From assembly GCF_903166545.1 (NCBI RefSeq), contig NZ_CAESCH010000002.1, forward strand, positions 186,001-250,000: DNA of 64,000 bases. Direction: 5' to 3'. The notes under the pieces were generated by a model that saw nothing but the letters and a program-made list of their open reading frames with translations, ran no database searches and was not told the origin of the DNA. The stretch is from Metabacillus schmidteae. Its GTDB lineage: Bacteria; Bacillota; Bacilli; Bacillales; Bacillaceae. This document shows, in pieces, positions 1-7,700 of this stretch. Position 1 is the first letter of the stretch. Each line of letters starts with the position of its first letter. A program made the translations under genes and the position numbers.

Positions 1-965
1 AAATAAGCCTTATCGGCAAATATTTCTTCTATGAAAATACCGCCTTTTTTTGTTTGTTCTAATAACTCGTCAAACATTTTACCATCCACATAGGCCCCAT
101 TATCAACATGAACTGCTGTTATAATTCGCTCTTTCGGTATCATCATAAATTCTGTTTTATAACCAAAGAAATGGGAAGTTTTACTTTTATGTCCAACTCT
201 AGCGTCTAGATCTACAATGGACCGAACTCCTTTTTGTTCCAGAAATTTAGGGTCCTCCAGAATTTCTTTCGTAACCTCTAGTAATTCCTTCACCTTGGAG
301 TTGTTTTGTATATCTGTATGTTCTTCTACACTTGAAATTATCTCTTCGAGATAAGACTTCATGGTTGCCTTAGCTTCTTTATGATCTTTTATTTCTTTAT
401 AATCTGGAATCTCCTGATTTATTTCCTTCGGTACTTCACCGTTTTCGTTCTCCACAGTTTTAAAAATCTTTTTAGCTAGACGCTTCATTACTCTTTCTGC
501 GGTACATTTAAATGTGTTAGATGCTGTGTGAGTTGTATCAATGCTTATTCCCGTTCCCTGTATAATCCCTTTATCTACACATTGTTTTACGATTTTAGAG
601 ATGATGTCATCAATCGTTAAATTTCCTTCTAATTTATTTTTACGAAACTTAGTCAAAAGGCTTGGATGAGGTAGATCATCTTCGGGGTTAATGCCTAGAA
701 AATACATGTAAGCAAGATTCAATGAAGCCTCTTCGATGACACGTTCATCTGATAGGTTATAAAGATATTGTAAGACTAAAAGTTTTACCATAAGTTCAGG
801 CTCTTTTGCTGGTCTACCATAATACTTACAGTAGGTTTTTTCGAGTTCTATATTAATAAAACTAAAATCTAATTCGTCTCTAAGAATTTTAAGTTGATGA
901 TTTTCAGGAATTTTATTGTATAATACTGAATAGATGCTTAATTGCATATCTTTGTCTTTAAGCAT
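1..965 (-). CDS. IS1182-family transposase, N-terminal part (cut by window edge)
   Basis: Reading the minus strand from ATG at 965 gives 321 uninterrupted codons to the window edge. The N-terminus (IPENHQLKILRDELDFSFI, then CKYYGRPAKEPELMVKLLVL) is the InsH/DUF772-type N-terminal domain of IS1182/IS5-like transposases. It is followed by a first catalytic-type segment GTGISIDTTHTASNT and, near the edge, VDLDARVGHKSKT and TAVHVDNGAYVDG, which match the DDE_Tnp_1 arrangement where the first Asp lies in SIDTTH. The C-terminal Asp/Glu lie outside the window, so completeness cannot be judged. The visible part has no frameshift or stop, so the copy may be intact. It faces away from the chromosomal genes to its right. 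The ribosome site GGAAGG lies inside a hairpin, described separately. Confidence 0.88.
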   Translation of the reverse strand, partial: MLKDKDMQLSIYSVLYNKIPENHQLKILRDELDFSFINIELEKTYCKYYGRPAKEPELMVKLLVLQYLYNLSDERVIEEASLNLAYMYFLGINPEDDLPHPSLLTKFRKNKLEGNLTIDDIISKIVKQCVDKGIIQGTGISIDTTHTASNTFKCTAERVMKRLAKKIFKTVENENGEVPKEINQEIPDYKEIKDHKEAKATMKSYLEEIISSVEEHTDIQNNSKVKELLEVTKEILEDPKFLEQKGVRSIVDLDARVGHKSKTSHFFGYKTEFMMIPKERIITAVHVDNGAYVDGKMFDELLEQTKKGGIFIEEIFADKAY

Positions 966-968
966 AAA

Positions 969-1042
969 AAGAAAACCTTCCTTCTTTTGATTAATTGTTT
1001 CTTGGTCGATTCAATTATACCAAAAATAGGAGGGTTTTCTTT
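969..1042 (-). promoter_or_regulatory. Hairpin that would mask the transposase ribosome site
   Basis: Positions 969-981 and 1030-1042 are complementary over 13 bases with a single G-U-type mismatch. On the transposase transcript the downstream arm contains the ribosome site GGAAGG, four to five bases ahead of the ATG at 965. The loop contains TATAAT (1014-1019, minus strand) and a second TATAAT lies at 1047-1052. A transcript entering from outside would fold and hide the ribosome site; one starting inside the loop would not. IS10 and IS50 are known to use this arrangement; its use here is inferred. No good -35 box was found. Confidence 0.45.
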
Positions 1043-1101
1043 TTTATTATACTGTTTTTTTACATATTCCCATTATTTAGGGGGTGTTTTTCAGTGGTCT
1101 C

Positions 1102-1151
1102 GGACAGGTTCCTTGTCCCTTATTGGGACAAGGAACCTGTCCCCTCGGTCC
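1102..1151. repeat. Palindromic GGACAGGTTCC repeat, copy 1 (perfect stem)
   Basis: An 18-bp perfect inverted repeat (1102-1119 against 1125-1142) with a 5-base loop, followed by the tag ctcGGTCC. It directly abuts the stop codon of the minus-strand gene at 1153 and lies between that gene and the insertion sequence. The same core recurs at 1849, 2029 and 3106. It is short, palindromic and intergenic, like a REP-type element, and may also act as a transcript end. Confidence 0.8.
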
Positions 1152-1152
1152 A

Positions 1153-1719
1153 TTATTCTTGAATAATGGAAAATGCTTGTTTGAGTATTTCTGATTTTCG
1201 TTCTTCTTTTTGTTGCTCGTATATTTGTTTGAATTCTTTGGCGGCATCTTTTGGATAGCCGTTTTGTGTGAGCTCATTGACTAGATTTTTATATATAGTC
1301 TGAAAGTCTTTTTCTGTTTGTTGCTCAATCTTTTGCCCTTGGGCAGAATAGCTTTGATAGAGTGCTTTTAGCGAATCATCATCGGAATGATCCCCGTTTA
1401 TGTAGGCTTTGAAATCATGTAGTGCGTGTTCAACCAAGGTGTCAAGTTGATCATTTGTCTTTGATTGAAGCTCCTCGAATTTACCTTTATAGTTTTCTTT
1501 TATTTCCTCAAGAGAATAGCCTGAATTGGTTACAGCAACATGGTCAACATGTGTTTGATAAAAAACGGTTTTATTCGGCTGGGATAATTCTTTTGAAATT
1601 TCCCTTTGCGGACTATGAATCGTGACAGGCTTTTCAGCACCAGTAAAGGTGTATTTACTCCCTAAGAATAAAATAAACAACGAGATAAAGGCAAAAATAG
1701 TGATTCTTCTAAAATCCAT
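1153..1719 (-). CDS. Exported or membrane-anchored protein of unknown function
   Basis: I do not recognise this 188-residue protein. It starts with MDFRR and a hydrophobic stretch (residues about 6-22, ITIFAFISLFILFLG), consistent with an uncleaved N-terminal anchor or a signal peptide. The rest is hydrophilic, rich in Glu, Lys and Gln, and likely largely helical (EEIKENYKGKFEELQSKTND; KQIYEQQKEERKSEILKQAF). No cysteine lipobox or catalytic motif was seen. The start is supported by AGGAGGA, 7 bases upstream on the minus strand. It stands alone, with a palindromic repeat right after its stop codon that may terminate transcription. It is most likely an extracytoplasmic helical protein. Confidence 0.72.
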   Translation of the reverse strand: MDFRRITIFAFISLFILFLGSKYTFTGAEKPVTIHSPQREISKELSQPNKTVFYQTHVDHVAVTNSGYSLEEIKENYKGKFEELQSKTNDQLDTLVEHALHDFKAYINGDHSDDDSLKALYQSYSAQGQKIEQQTEKDFQTIYKNLVNELTQNGYPKDAAKEFKQIYEQQKEERKSEILKQAFSIIQE

Positions 1720-1848
1720 TTTGTATTCCTCCTCTCTTGTTTAGTTTGGTCCATTTTTACAGGTTATAATCAAGAGGAGGGGCTTTTACATTCGGATTGG
1801 CAAAAAAGAAGCCTTGGGTAGCGACCTGTCCGCTAGTTTGCATGAGTA

Positions 1849-1875
1849 GGGACGTGGAACCTGTCCCCCTGGACC
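1849..1875. repeat. GGACAGGTTCC-type repeat, copy 2 (half element)
   Basis: GGGACGTGGAACCTGTCCCC followed by ctGGACC is the right arm and tag of the palindromic repeat. The left arm is degenerate (cgacctgtccgc at 1823-1834). Copy 3 lies exactly 180 bases downstream with the same GGGACGTGGAACC variant, and the two flank the 21-bp tandem repeat. Confidence 0.7.
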
Positions 1876-1879
1876 GGGC

Positions 1880-1983
1880 CTATCTTCGATTATTGGGTGT
1901 TTAGCTTCGATTTTATCGGATTTAGCTTCGATTTTAGGGTGTTTAGCTTCGATTTTTCACATTTTATCTTCGATTCGACAATT
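1880..1983. repeat. 21-bp imperfect tandem repeat, about five units
   Basis: The motif tttAGCTTCGATTTT recurs with a period of 20-21 bases at about 1880, 1900, 1921, 1942 and 1963. The five units differ mainly in their last six bases. In one frame this reads as repeated FSFDF, but there is no ribosome site and the frame is not protein-like beyond the repeat, so I regard it as a non-coding microarray. With copies 2 and 3 of the palindromic repeat it fills the 370-base gap between two minus-strand genes. Confidence 0.75.
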
Positions 1984-2028
1984 TCCTTCATAGTTCTACA
2001 ATCTCAGACAGCTTGGTATGTCAGAGAT

Positions 2029-2055
2029 GGGACGTGGAACCTGTCCCCCCGGACC
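2029..2055. repeat. GGACAGGTTCC-type repeat, copy 3 (half element)
   Basis: GGGACGTGGAACCTGTCCCC followed by ccGGACC, nearly identical to copy 2. It sits just beyond the terminator of the minus-strand gene at 2089, and its left arm is missing. Confidence 0.7.
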
Positions 2056-2060
2056 ACCAC

Positions 2061-2088
2061 AAAAAAAGAGCAACGGCTCCGCTGCTCC
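2061..2088 (-). terminator. Intrinsic terminator of the gene at 2089-2529
   Basis: On the minus strand a GAGCAGCGG / CCGTTGCTC stem-loop is followed by seven T residues, starting immediately after the stop codon. Confidence 0.8.
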
Positions 2089-2529
2089 TTACATATCCAA
2101 TTCGTCTTTTTTATTTTTTCCTTTTTTAAACAACGCCTTAACCAGGATAATGAACACCATGATGGCAGCATACACAAAGAATAGAGCAAAATATCCCCAT
2201 AAACCAACAATGGCGTCGGCAAATTCCATATTTCCTCTGTTTGTAATAGCTTGTTGAATTTCAATAGCGAATACGAGGACGAACATAAATGTTAAGGTAT
2301 ATAAAAAAGCAATTAAATGAATACCGAACGGAAATTGTGATAGCCATTTTGAGATCATGTAGACAGCAGCAAATGTGACCATTCCGATTACACCCATAAT
2401 CCAAAAATGCATGTCTTTGTCTGTCATCTGTAAGCCTAACATGTCATTGATGATCACGATTAGAATATCATGCAAACTGTTCATGACCTCAACTAGAAAT
2501 AAAATGCCATCTTTCATTTCATCACTCAT
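2089..2529 (-). CDS. Small multipass membrane protein of unknown function
   Basis: The 146 residues hold three or four hydrophobic segments: about 8-28 (moderate), 41-62 (FWIMGVIGMVTFAAVYMIS), 68-90 (IHLIAFLYTLTFMFVLVFAIE) and 108-135 (LWGYFALFFVYAAIMVFIILV). It ends in a basic tail (KALFKKGKNKKDE), which suggests a cytoplasmic C-terminus. I do not recognise the family. The start at 2529 has only a weak ribosome site, and an internal ATG (MKDG, residue 5) is an alternative. The gene is transcribed alone and ends in a clear hairpin terminator. Confidence 0.65.
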   Translation of the reverse strand: MSDEMKDGILFLVEVMNSLHDILIVIINDMLGLQMTDKDMHFWIMGVIGMVTFAAVYMISKWLSQFPFGIHLIAFLYTLTFMFVLVFAIEIQQAITNRGNMEFADAIVGLWGYFALFFVYAAIMVFIILVKALFKKGKNKKDELDM

Positions 2530-2644
2530 TTCTAATAGTTAATATTCAAACATCAATTATACCAGTTTTTTTACAATAGGTAAGAAGAATATCTGTCCAA
2601 TTCGTTACATACCTTGTATTACTCAGACAGCGAGGTGTAGCAAA

Positions 2645-3106
2645 TTGCGAAGACGTCGAAGAAATCCCATTCCATTGGTTATTGTAATTATCTTGATCAT
2701 GACCGTGCTAGTCGTCTCTGTTCGATTATTTACGGGTTTTTCCAACAGTGATCCTGAGGATGTTGTCTCAAGATTTTATCATTATGAACAGGAAGGTGAC
2801 TTTGGAAGTGCGTGGGAACTATTTCATCCTGTTATGCAGGAGCGTTTTTCAAAAAATGCCTATGTAACAGAGCGTTCACACATCTACATGGGTCATTACG
2901 GTGTATCAACATTTGAGTATGAAATCGTAGAGGAAGAAGAGATTCAAAATTGGAAAATGGCCGAGGATCAAGAGGCATTTTCAACTGCATACCGATTGAG
3001 CGCAGAACAACAATTTAAAAGCAAATTTGGCACATTTATAATCCTGCAGGAGGTCTATGCCGTCCAGCATGAGGGTGAGTGGAAAATTGTGTGGGATTAT
3101 AATTAG
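2645..3106 (+). CDS. Membrane-anchored protein with a small extracytoplasmic domain
   Basis: The 153-residue protein starts with TTG at 2645, preceded by GAGGTG. It has a very basic N-terminus (RRRRRNP), one transmembrane segment at about residues 9-30 (IPLVIVIILIMTVLVVSVRL), and a soluble domain whose opening (DPEDVVSRFYHYEQEGDFG) and close (VQHEGEWKIVWDY) resemble NTF2/DUF4878-like domains in Gram-positive surface proteins. That resemblance is a pattern impression, not a proven homology. The positive-inside rule predicts the C-terminal domain lies outside the membrane. Its stop codon touches copy 4 of the palindromic repeat. Confidence 0.68.
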   Translation: MRRRRRNPIPLVIVIILIMTVLVVSVRLFTGFSNSDPEDVVSRFYHYEQEGDFGSAWELFHPVMQERFSKNAYVTERSHIYMGHYGVSTFEYEIVEEEEIQNWKMAEDQEAFSTAYRLSAEQQFKSKFGTFIILQEVYAVQHEGEWKIVWDYN

Positions 3107-3162
3107 GACCAGGGGGACAGGTTCCTTGTCCCCTTGGGACGAGGAACCTGTCCCTGCGGTCC
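3106..3162. repeat. Palindromic GGACAGGTTCC repeat, copy 4 (full element)
   Basis: GGACC...GGTCC tags bracket two 19-base arms (3114-3132 and 3136-3154) with one mismatch. It lies between two convergent genes, its first bases overlapping the stop codon of the left one and its end 4 bases from the right one, so it could serve as a bidirectional terminator. Confidence 0.8.
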
Positions 3163-3165
3163 ACA

Positions 3166-3423
3166 TTACATACCATTAAAAATAAGGTAAGCAGCGAATG
3201 AGAATAACACAATAGAAAGAATAATAAGTAAAATGCAAATAACTAAGATGATCCAGCCTGCCACTTTTCTGCCAGTGACAATGAAGTATATACCTAACAC
3301 AATCGGTCCAAATATCAAGCCTAAGATCCCCCATAGCCATGGGTTTCGGTTATGTTTTGGAGCATCAATTGCCAGATATACGGTGATGATTATAGGAATA
3401 ATAAGTCCAATAAATTCCACCAT
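3166..3423 (-). CDS. Small two- or three-span membrane protein, unknown function
   Basis: The 85 residues are mostly hydrophobic, with segments at about 3-19 (EFIGLIIPIIITVYLAI), 29-50 (LWGILGLIFGPIVLGIYFIV) and 54-80 (AGWIILVICILLIILSIVLF). They are separated by a short basic loop (APKHNRNPW) and a basic TGRK turn. The size and pattern fit small hydrophobic envelope proteins common in Bacillus; no specific function can be assigned. The ribosome site AGGGAGGG lies just upstream on the minus strand. Confidence 0.62.
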   Translation of the reverse strand: MVEFIGLIIPIIITVYLAIDAPKHNRNPWLWGILGLIFGPIVLGIYFIVTGRKVAGWIILVICILLIILSIVLFSFAAYLIFNGM

Positions 3424-3560
3424 GATCCCTCCCTACAGATGATTTCTTTAAAGAATATGGATTCCACAACAAATTATGACTAGTAGATTTCGAGAACACC
3501 AGCCAACATTATTTTATGAATAAATTCCCCATTCTACTAAATTATAACAAAAAATGACAT

Positions 3561-3595
3561 AAAAAAAGTTAGTCCTTGTAAAATAGGACTAACTT
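3561..3595 (-). terminator. Terminator of the LCP gene tagU
   Basis: On the minus strand AAGTTAGTCCT pairs with AGGACTAACTT around an 8-base loop, followed by seven T residues. Confidence 0.85.
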
Positions 3596-3602
3596 CCTAA
3601 AA

Positions 3603-4547
3603 TCAGTTTGTGCTTGCTGTATTTTTGCTGATTTCGAGATGTTCTTTTAGCTGATTTGATAATGCTAAACGTTCTTCTTCAGGAACGATATAATAGTAGA
3701 TACCATTAATTTTATCGCCTGTGCCTTTTACCTGAAATTGCTCTAGGTTTTGGGAAGCTGCTTTATAATTTGCTTGAATATCCCACATTTCATCGAATGT
3801 TAGGTTCGTTTTTACGTTATCACGGACAACACCGAACATATCGCCGAATTTTGTAATAGATGAAACATTAGCGCCTTTTTTAATAACGGCTTCGATCACT
3901 TGACGTTGGCGTTCTTGTCTACCGAAGTCACCGCGTGGGTCGTCGTAACGCATTCTAGTATATGCTAATGCTTTTTTTCCATCTAGTGTAGTCAATCCTT
4001 CAGTGAAGTCATAACCTTCGTAAGAGAAATTTAGTGTATTATTTACCTCAACACCACCAACGGCATCAACTGTATCTTTAAAGCTTTCCATGTTGATTTT
4101 TACGAAATAGTCGACCGGTACATCTAAGAAGTGCTCTACAGTGTTAATCGCCATTTCTGTTCCACCAAAGGCATAAGCATGGTTGATCTTATCTTGTTTA
4201 CCTTTTCCAACAATTTCAGTTCGCGTATCACGAGGTATGCTCACCATTTGAGTCGTGTTTGTATGTGGATTCACTGTCATTAAAATTAACGAGTCAGAGC
4301 GACCGCGGTCACCTTTCCGTTCATCTACACCCATTAACAGGATCGAAATTGGATCCTTTTCTTCGAATACAACTTTTTCTGTACGTTTCTCAGACTTATC
4401 TCTATCAAGGTCTTCTTGAATGCTTGCCACAGTATCAGCAGCTGATTTATATAAATAATAAGCATAGCCGCCTGTACCTAAAACAAGAAGTCCAATTACA
4501 CTTAAAGTGATCCATAGCCACTTCTTCTTCTTTTTGCGTTCTCTCAT
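3603..4547 (-). CDS. tagU: LytR-CpsA-Psr (LCP) family wall-polymer ligase, TagU-type
   Basis: LCP enzymes transfer wall polymers (teichoic acids, capsules) from the undecaprenyl lipid carrier to peptidoglycan outside the membrane. The 314-residue protein has a basic cytoplasmic tail (MRERKKKKKW), one transmembrane helix (about 10-31) and the LCP domain (about 65-300). Typical motifs are ILLMGVDERKGDRGRSDSL (conserved Asp/Arg), MVSIPRDTRTEI, KINHAYAFGG, FGRQERQRQVI and YTRMRYDDPRGD. The length is usual for B. subtilis TagU/TagT/TagV. Which paralogue it is cannot be settled by eye. It stands alone with its own promoter and terminator. A second LCP gene lies at 45205-46239, on the other side of the polysaccharide cluster. 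Confidence 0.9.
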   Translation of the reverse strand: MRERKKKKKWLWITLSVIGLLVLGTGGYAYYLYKSAADTVASIQEDLDRDKSEKRTEKVVFEEKDPISILLMGVDERKGDRGRSDSLILMTVNPHTNTTQMVSIPRDTRTEIVGKGKQDKINHAYAFGGTEMAINTVEHFLDVPVDYFVKINMESFKDTVDAVGGVEVNNTLNFSYEGYDFTEGLTTLDGKKALAYTRMRYDDPRGDFGRQERQRQVIEAVIKKGANVSSITKFGDMFGVVRDNVKTNLTFDEMWDIQANYKAASQNLEQFQVKGTGDKINGIYYYIVPEEERLALSNQLKEHLEISKNTASTN

Positions 4548-4593
4548 ATTCTATATCATCCTTTTAAATTTATTTTCATAATAGCCTATAAAG

Positions 4594-4622
4594 ATTATAT
4601 TGCTCTGTGACTATTATCACAA
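4594..4622 (-). promoter_or_regulatory. Sigma-A promoter for tagU
   Basis: On the minus strand TTGTGA (4617-4622), a 17-base spacer, then TATAAT (4594-4599), about 45 bases upstream of the start codon. Confidence 0.75.
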
Positions 4623-4713
4623 TCATTTTTTGTAAAAAAATGTTTCCAATTATAAGACGCAAGCGGAAATCAAAAGGTTACAGCCTTTGTAGAAATTTGT
4701 CTAAATAATAAGA

Positions 4714-4742
4714 TTGGCAGATTTAAAATAAAAAATTATAAT
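4714..4742 (+). promoter_or_regulatory. Sigma-A promoter for the LRR surface protein
   Basis: TTGGCA (4714-4719), a 17-base spacer, and TATAAT (4737-4742). The start codon is 43 bases further down. Confidence 0.75.
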
Positions 4743-4784
4743 TTATTTGTTAAAATATAGATTTTTATAGGAGGAAAGACGAAT

Positions 4785-7700
4785 TTGAAAAATCGGTTTG
4801 TTACATTATTACTAGTTTTCACCTTGCTTTTTTCTATCTTTGTACCTTTTGTACAAAGTGTAGATGCCGAGGAAAGTAATAGCATCACCATTTTACCTGC
4901 TGTGAGCACAGAAGAAGGCATTCAACTTCAATGGAAAACAGTCACTACAGCATCTGATGAAGAAAGCTTTAGTGTTGCGAAAAATAACGAAGAGCTTTCT
5001 GTAGAATCAATTAAACAACTGTCTACAGTTTTAAATGAACAAAAAGAAATGGAGAGAACTTACCAGCTTCTTGATACAGATGTTGTAGAGGATGGGGAAT
5101 ACATCTACACAGTAGAAAAAACTGGTGAAACTCCTATTCAAACCGAGCCTCTCACTGTAACATATCAAAACAATGCTCAGGAAATAATCGTACATATAAA
5201 GGATATAACCGAAACGTCGATGAATGTTTCATGGTCAGAAGTGCAACAAGCTGAATCATATCAATTGATCGTTAATGGTAAGAGTATTGATTCATTTGAT
5301 AAAGCAACTTCACATGAATTACAAGGACTAACAAGCGGGACCAGTTATTCAGTAAATCTGCGTGCCATTCAAAAAGAAAAAGTAGTAACAGAAGCCTCAC
5401 AAACAGTTAGAACAAAAGAGGCTGTAGTAAAGGCAGAAGTAAAGGAAGAAGTAAAGGAAGAAGTAAAGGAAGAGCCAAAAAGTACTTCTAATGAAATTCA
5501 AACTCAAGGAAAATTGAGTTCAAAGCAAATCAACATTGCAGCCACAGAGACTGTCTCCATTCCTGACTCAGCGTTAAAGCGTGTCATCAAGCGCCAATTA
5601 GGAATTCAGAGTGAGGAAATAACTGTGCAAGACATGGAGCAGCTAACAGAGCTTGATGCTTCCTATGAAAATATCAAAAATCTTACAGGATTAGAAAAGG
5701 CAGTTAACCTCACAAAACTCGAATTAGCTGGAAACGAAATTAAAAATGCCGATCCATTAAAAGATTTAACAAAGCTTGAGTATTTAGATATTTCCTACTA
5801 CTTAGGAAGTAAGGTTGAATTTTTAACAAAGCTACTAAACCTAAAAACATTAATTTTGGCTGATACACTAGTTAAGGATCTTAATCCGATTTCAGGACTT
5901 TTCAAATTAGAAACTCTAGATATCAGCTTTACTGGGGTAACAGATCTTTCTCCTTTGGCTGGCTTAACAAGCTTAAAGGATATAAATATTAGTTACCTTG
6001 AGTTAGATACAATTATGCCACTTAAGGATCTATCTCTTGCTACCATTACGATGTATGGTGATCGTTATTTTCTTTTAAAAGAGGAAGTAGCCGCTTTTGA
6101 GAAAGCAAATGTAGACATTTTACATGACGATTATTTTAATGTTTATATTTCATCAATCAAAGCAAATGAAAACAAAGCAGTGGTTAAATGGGAATATGAA
6201 GGAGAAGAAGAGGTAGACGAGTATCAAATTAAGGTTGATGGTAAGGTTGCAACAGTTTCTGCAGATGAACATACTTATACGGTTAACGACCTTACAGCAA
6301 ACACGAATTATCAAGTAGAAATCCTTGCTTTAAACAGCGAAGGTGCGCAAATTGGACAAGCAACAGAGTCCTTCCAAACACTCTCAACTGCAATTGGAGA
6401 AAAAGTGGTTTTTAATGACCCACTTTTAGAAAAAGCTATCAAAAACGAGTTTGGTTTAGATCGTGACATTGTTGAAAGTGATATGAAGCATTTGAAAGAG
6501 TTAAGTCTTGAACGCAAACGAATTACAGATTTAACAGGACTTGAAAAGGCAACAAACCTGGAATATCTATACCTATCAGCAAACAAAATTACAAACATCG
6601 AGCAATTAGCTTCACTGAAAAATCTGGAATATTTATATCTTGACAGAAATCCTATTTCAGATTTCAGTCCATTACGTGAGTTAACAAACATAATCAGTTT
6701 AGGGTTAGGCGACACCGGTGTAAAAGATTTATCTTTCTTAGCTAACTTACAAAGGTTAGAAGATTTATCATTAGAAAATAATCAGTTGAAAAGCCTGGCT
6801 ACACTGCCTTCTTTAAACGGATTAACCTATCTTTCTCTAAACCTTAATAAATTATCGAGCTTAGAAGGGATAGAGAAGTTAAATCATTTAACAACACTAT
6901 ATGTTGATGAAAATCCAATAACTTCAATAGAAGGTCTGGAGCAGTTACAAAGTCTAACAGATCTAAGTTTAAGCTTTACATCGCTTGAAAGCATTGATCG
7001 TTTAGTAGATATGGAAAATATAGATTATCTTTCTCTTTATGGTATTGACTTAACAGGGATTTCGGGCGCTATGAAAGTGATTGAGACTCTTCAAAATCGT
7101 GGAGTAACTGTTGAGTATGAAGGCAATGAGGAAGAAGAATGGTTTGATGTCTACGTAGGAGGAGTGACAGAGGATTTCATAAAGCTTTACATTGACTATT
7201 ATGGTGAAAAGGAAATTGCAACATATGAAGTGTATGTGAATGGCAAGCTTAAGGAAACTTTACCTGGCGATGAGTCATATTTAAAGCTACAGAAACTTAA
7301 GCCAAACACTGAATATGAAATCGAAGTACATGCATATGATGCTCAAAAAGAGCTGCTTTTCAGCCGTACAGTAACAGAAACAACCTGGGATGCACCAATA
7401 GGAGAAGTCATTCCTTTTAAAGATCAAAATTTACATGAGCTTATTAAAGCAGAGCTTGGCTTAGAGCGGGATGTACAGGAAAGCGATATGGAATACCTTC
7501 ATTCATTATATTTATATGAAGAGGATATTCAAGATCTAACCGGCTTGGAATATGCGACAAATTTATCAGAGTTTTATGTGTATGGAAATTCTACAGCTTT
7601 AGATTTAAAACCATTAGTACAGTTACCATCTCTATATTATTTAAGTATCGATGACACGCCAATTAAAGATTATTCTGTTTTGAAAAGCATCAAAAAACTG

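Larger units (their letters stand above)
1..1095 (-). mobile_element. IS1182-like insertion sequence, right-hand portion
   Basis: The transposase gene plus about 130 bases of upstream DNA. The outer boundary is not proven, because the other terminus is outside the window. A plausible end is near 1095, where the minus strand reads CACTGAAAAACACCCCC, just before a perfect palindromic chromosomal repeat starts at 1102. Terminal inverted repeats and target duplication cannot be checked here. Confidence 0.5.

Noticed and set aside
1077..1277. Open frame across the palindromic repeat, minus strand
   Set aside because: It overlaps the real gene at 1153 in another frame and its second half is just the repeat.
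1897..2184. Open frame starting with repeated FSFDF on the plus strand
   Set aside because: It is the translation of the 21-bp tandem array followed by antisense of the gene at 2089; no ribosome site, and the later part is not protein-like.
6311..6715. 134-codon minus-strand frame inside the LRR gene
   Set aside because: It is antisense to the leucine-rich repeats, whose regular codon pattern keeps the opposite strand open.
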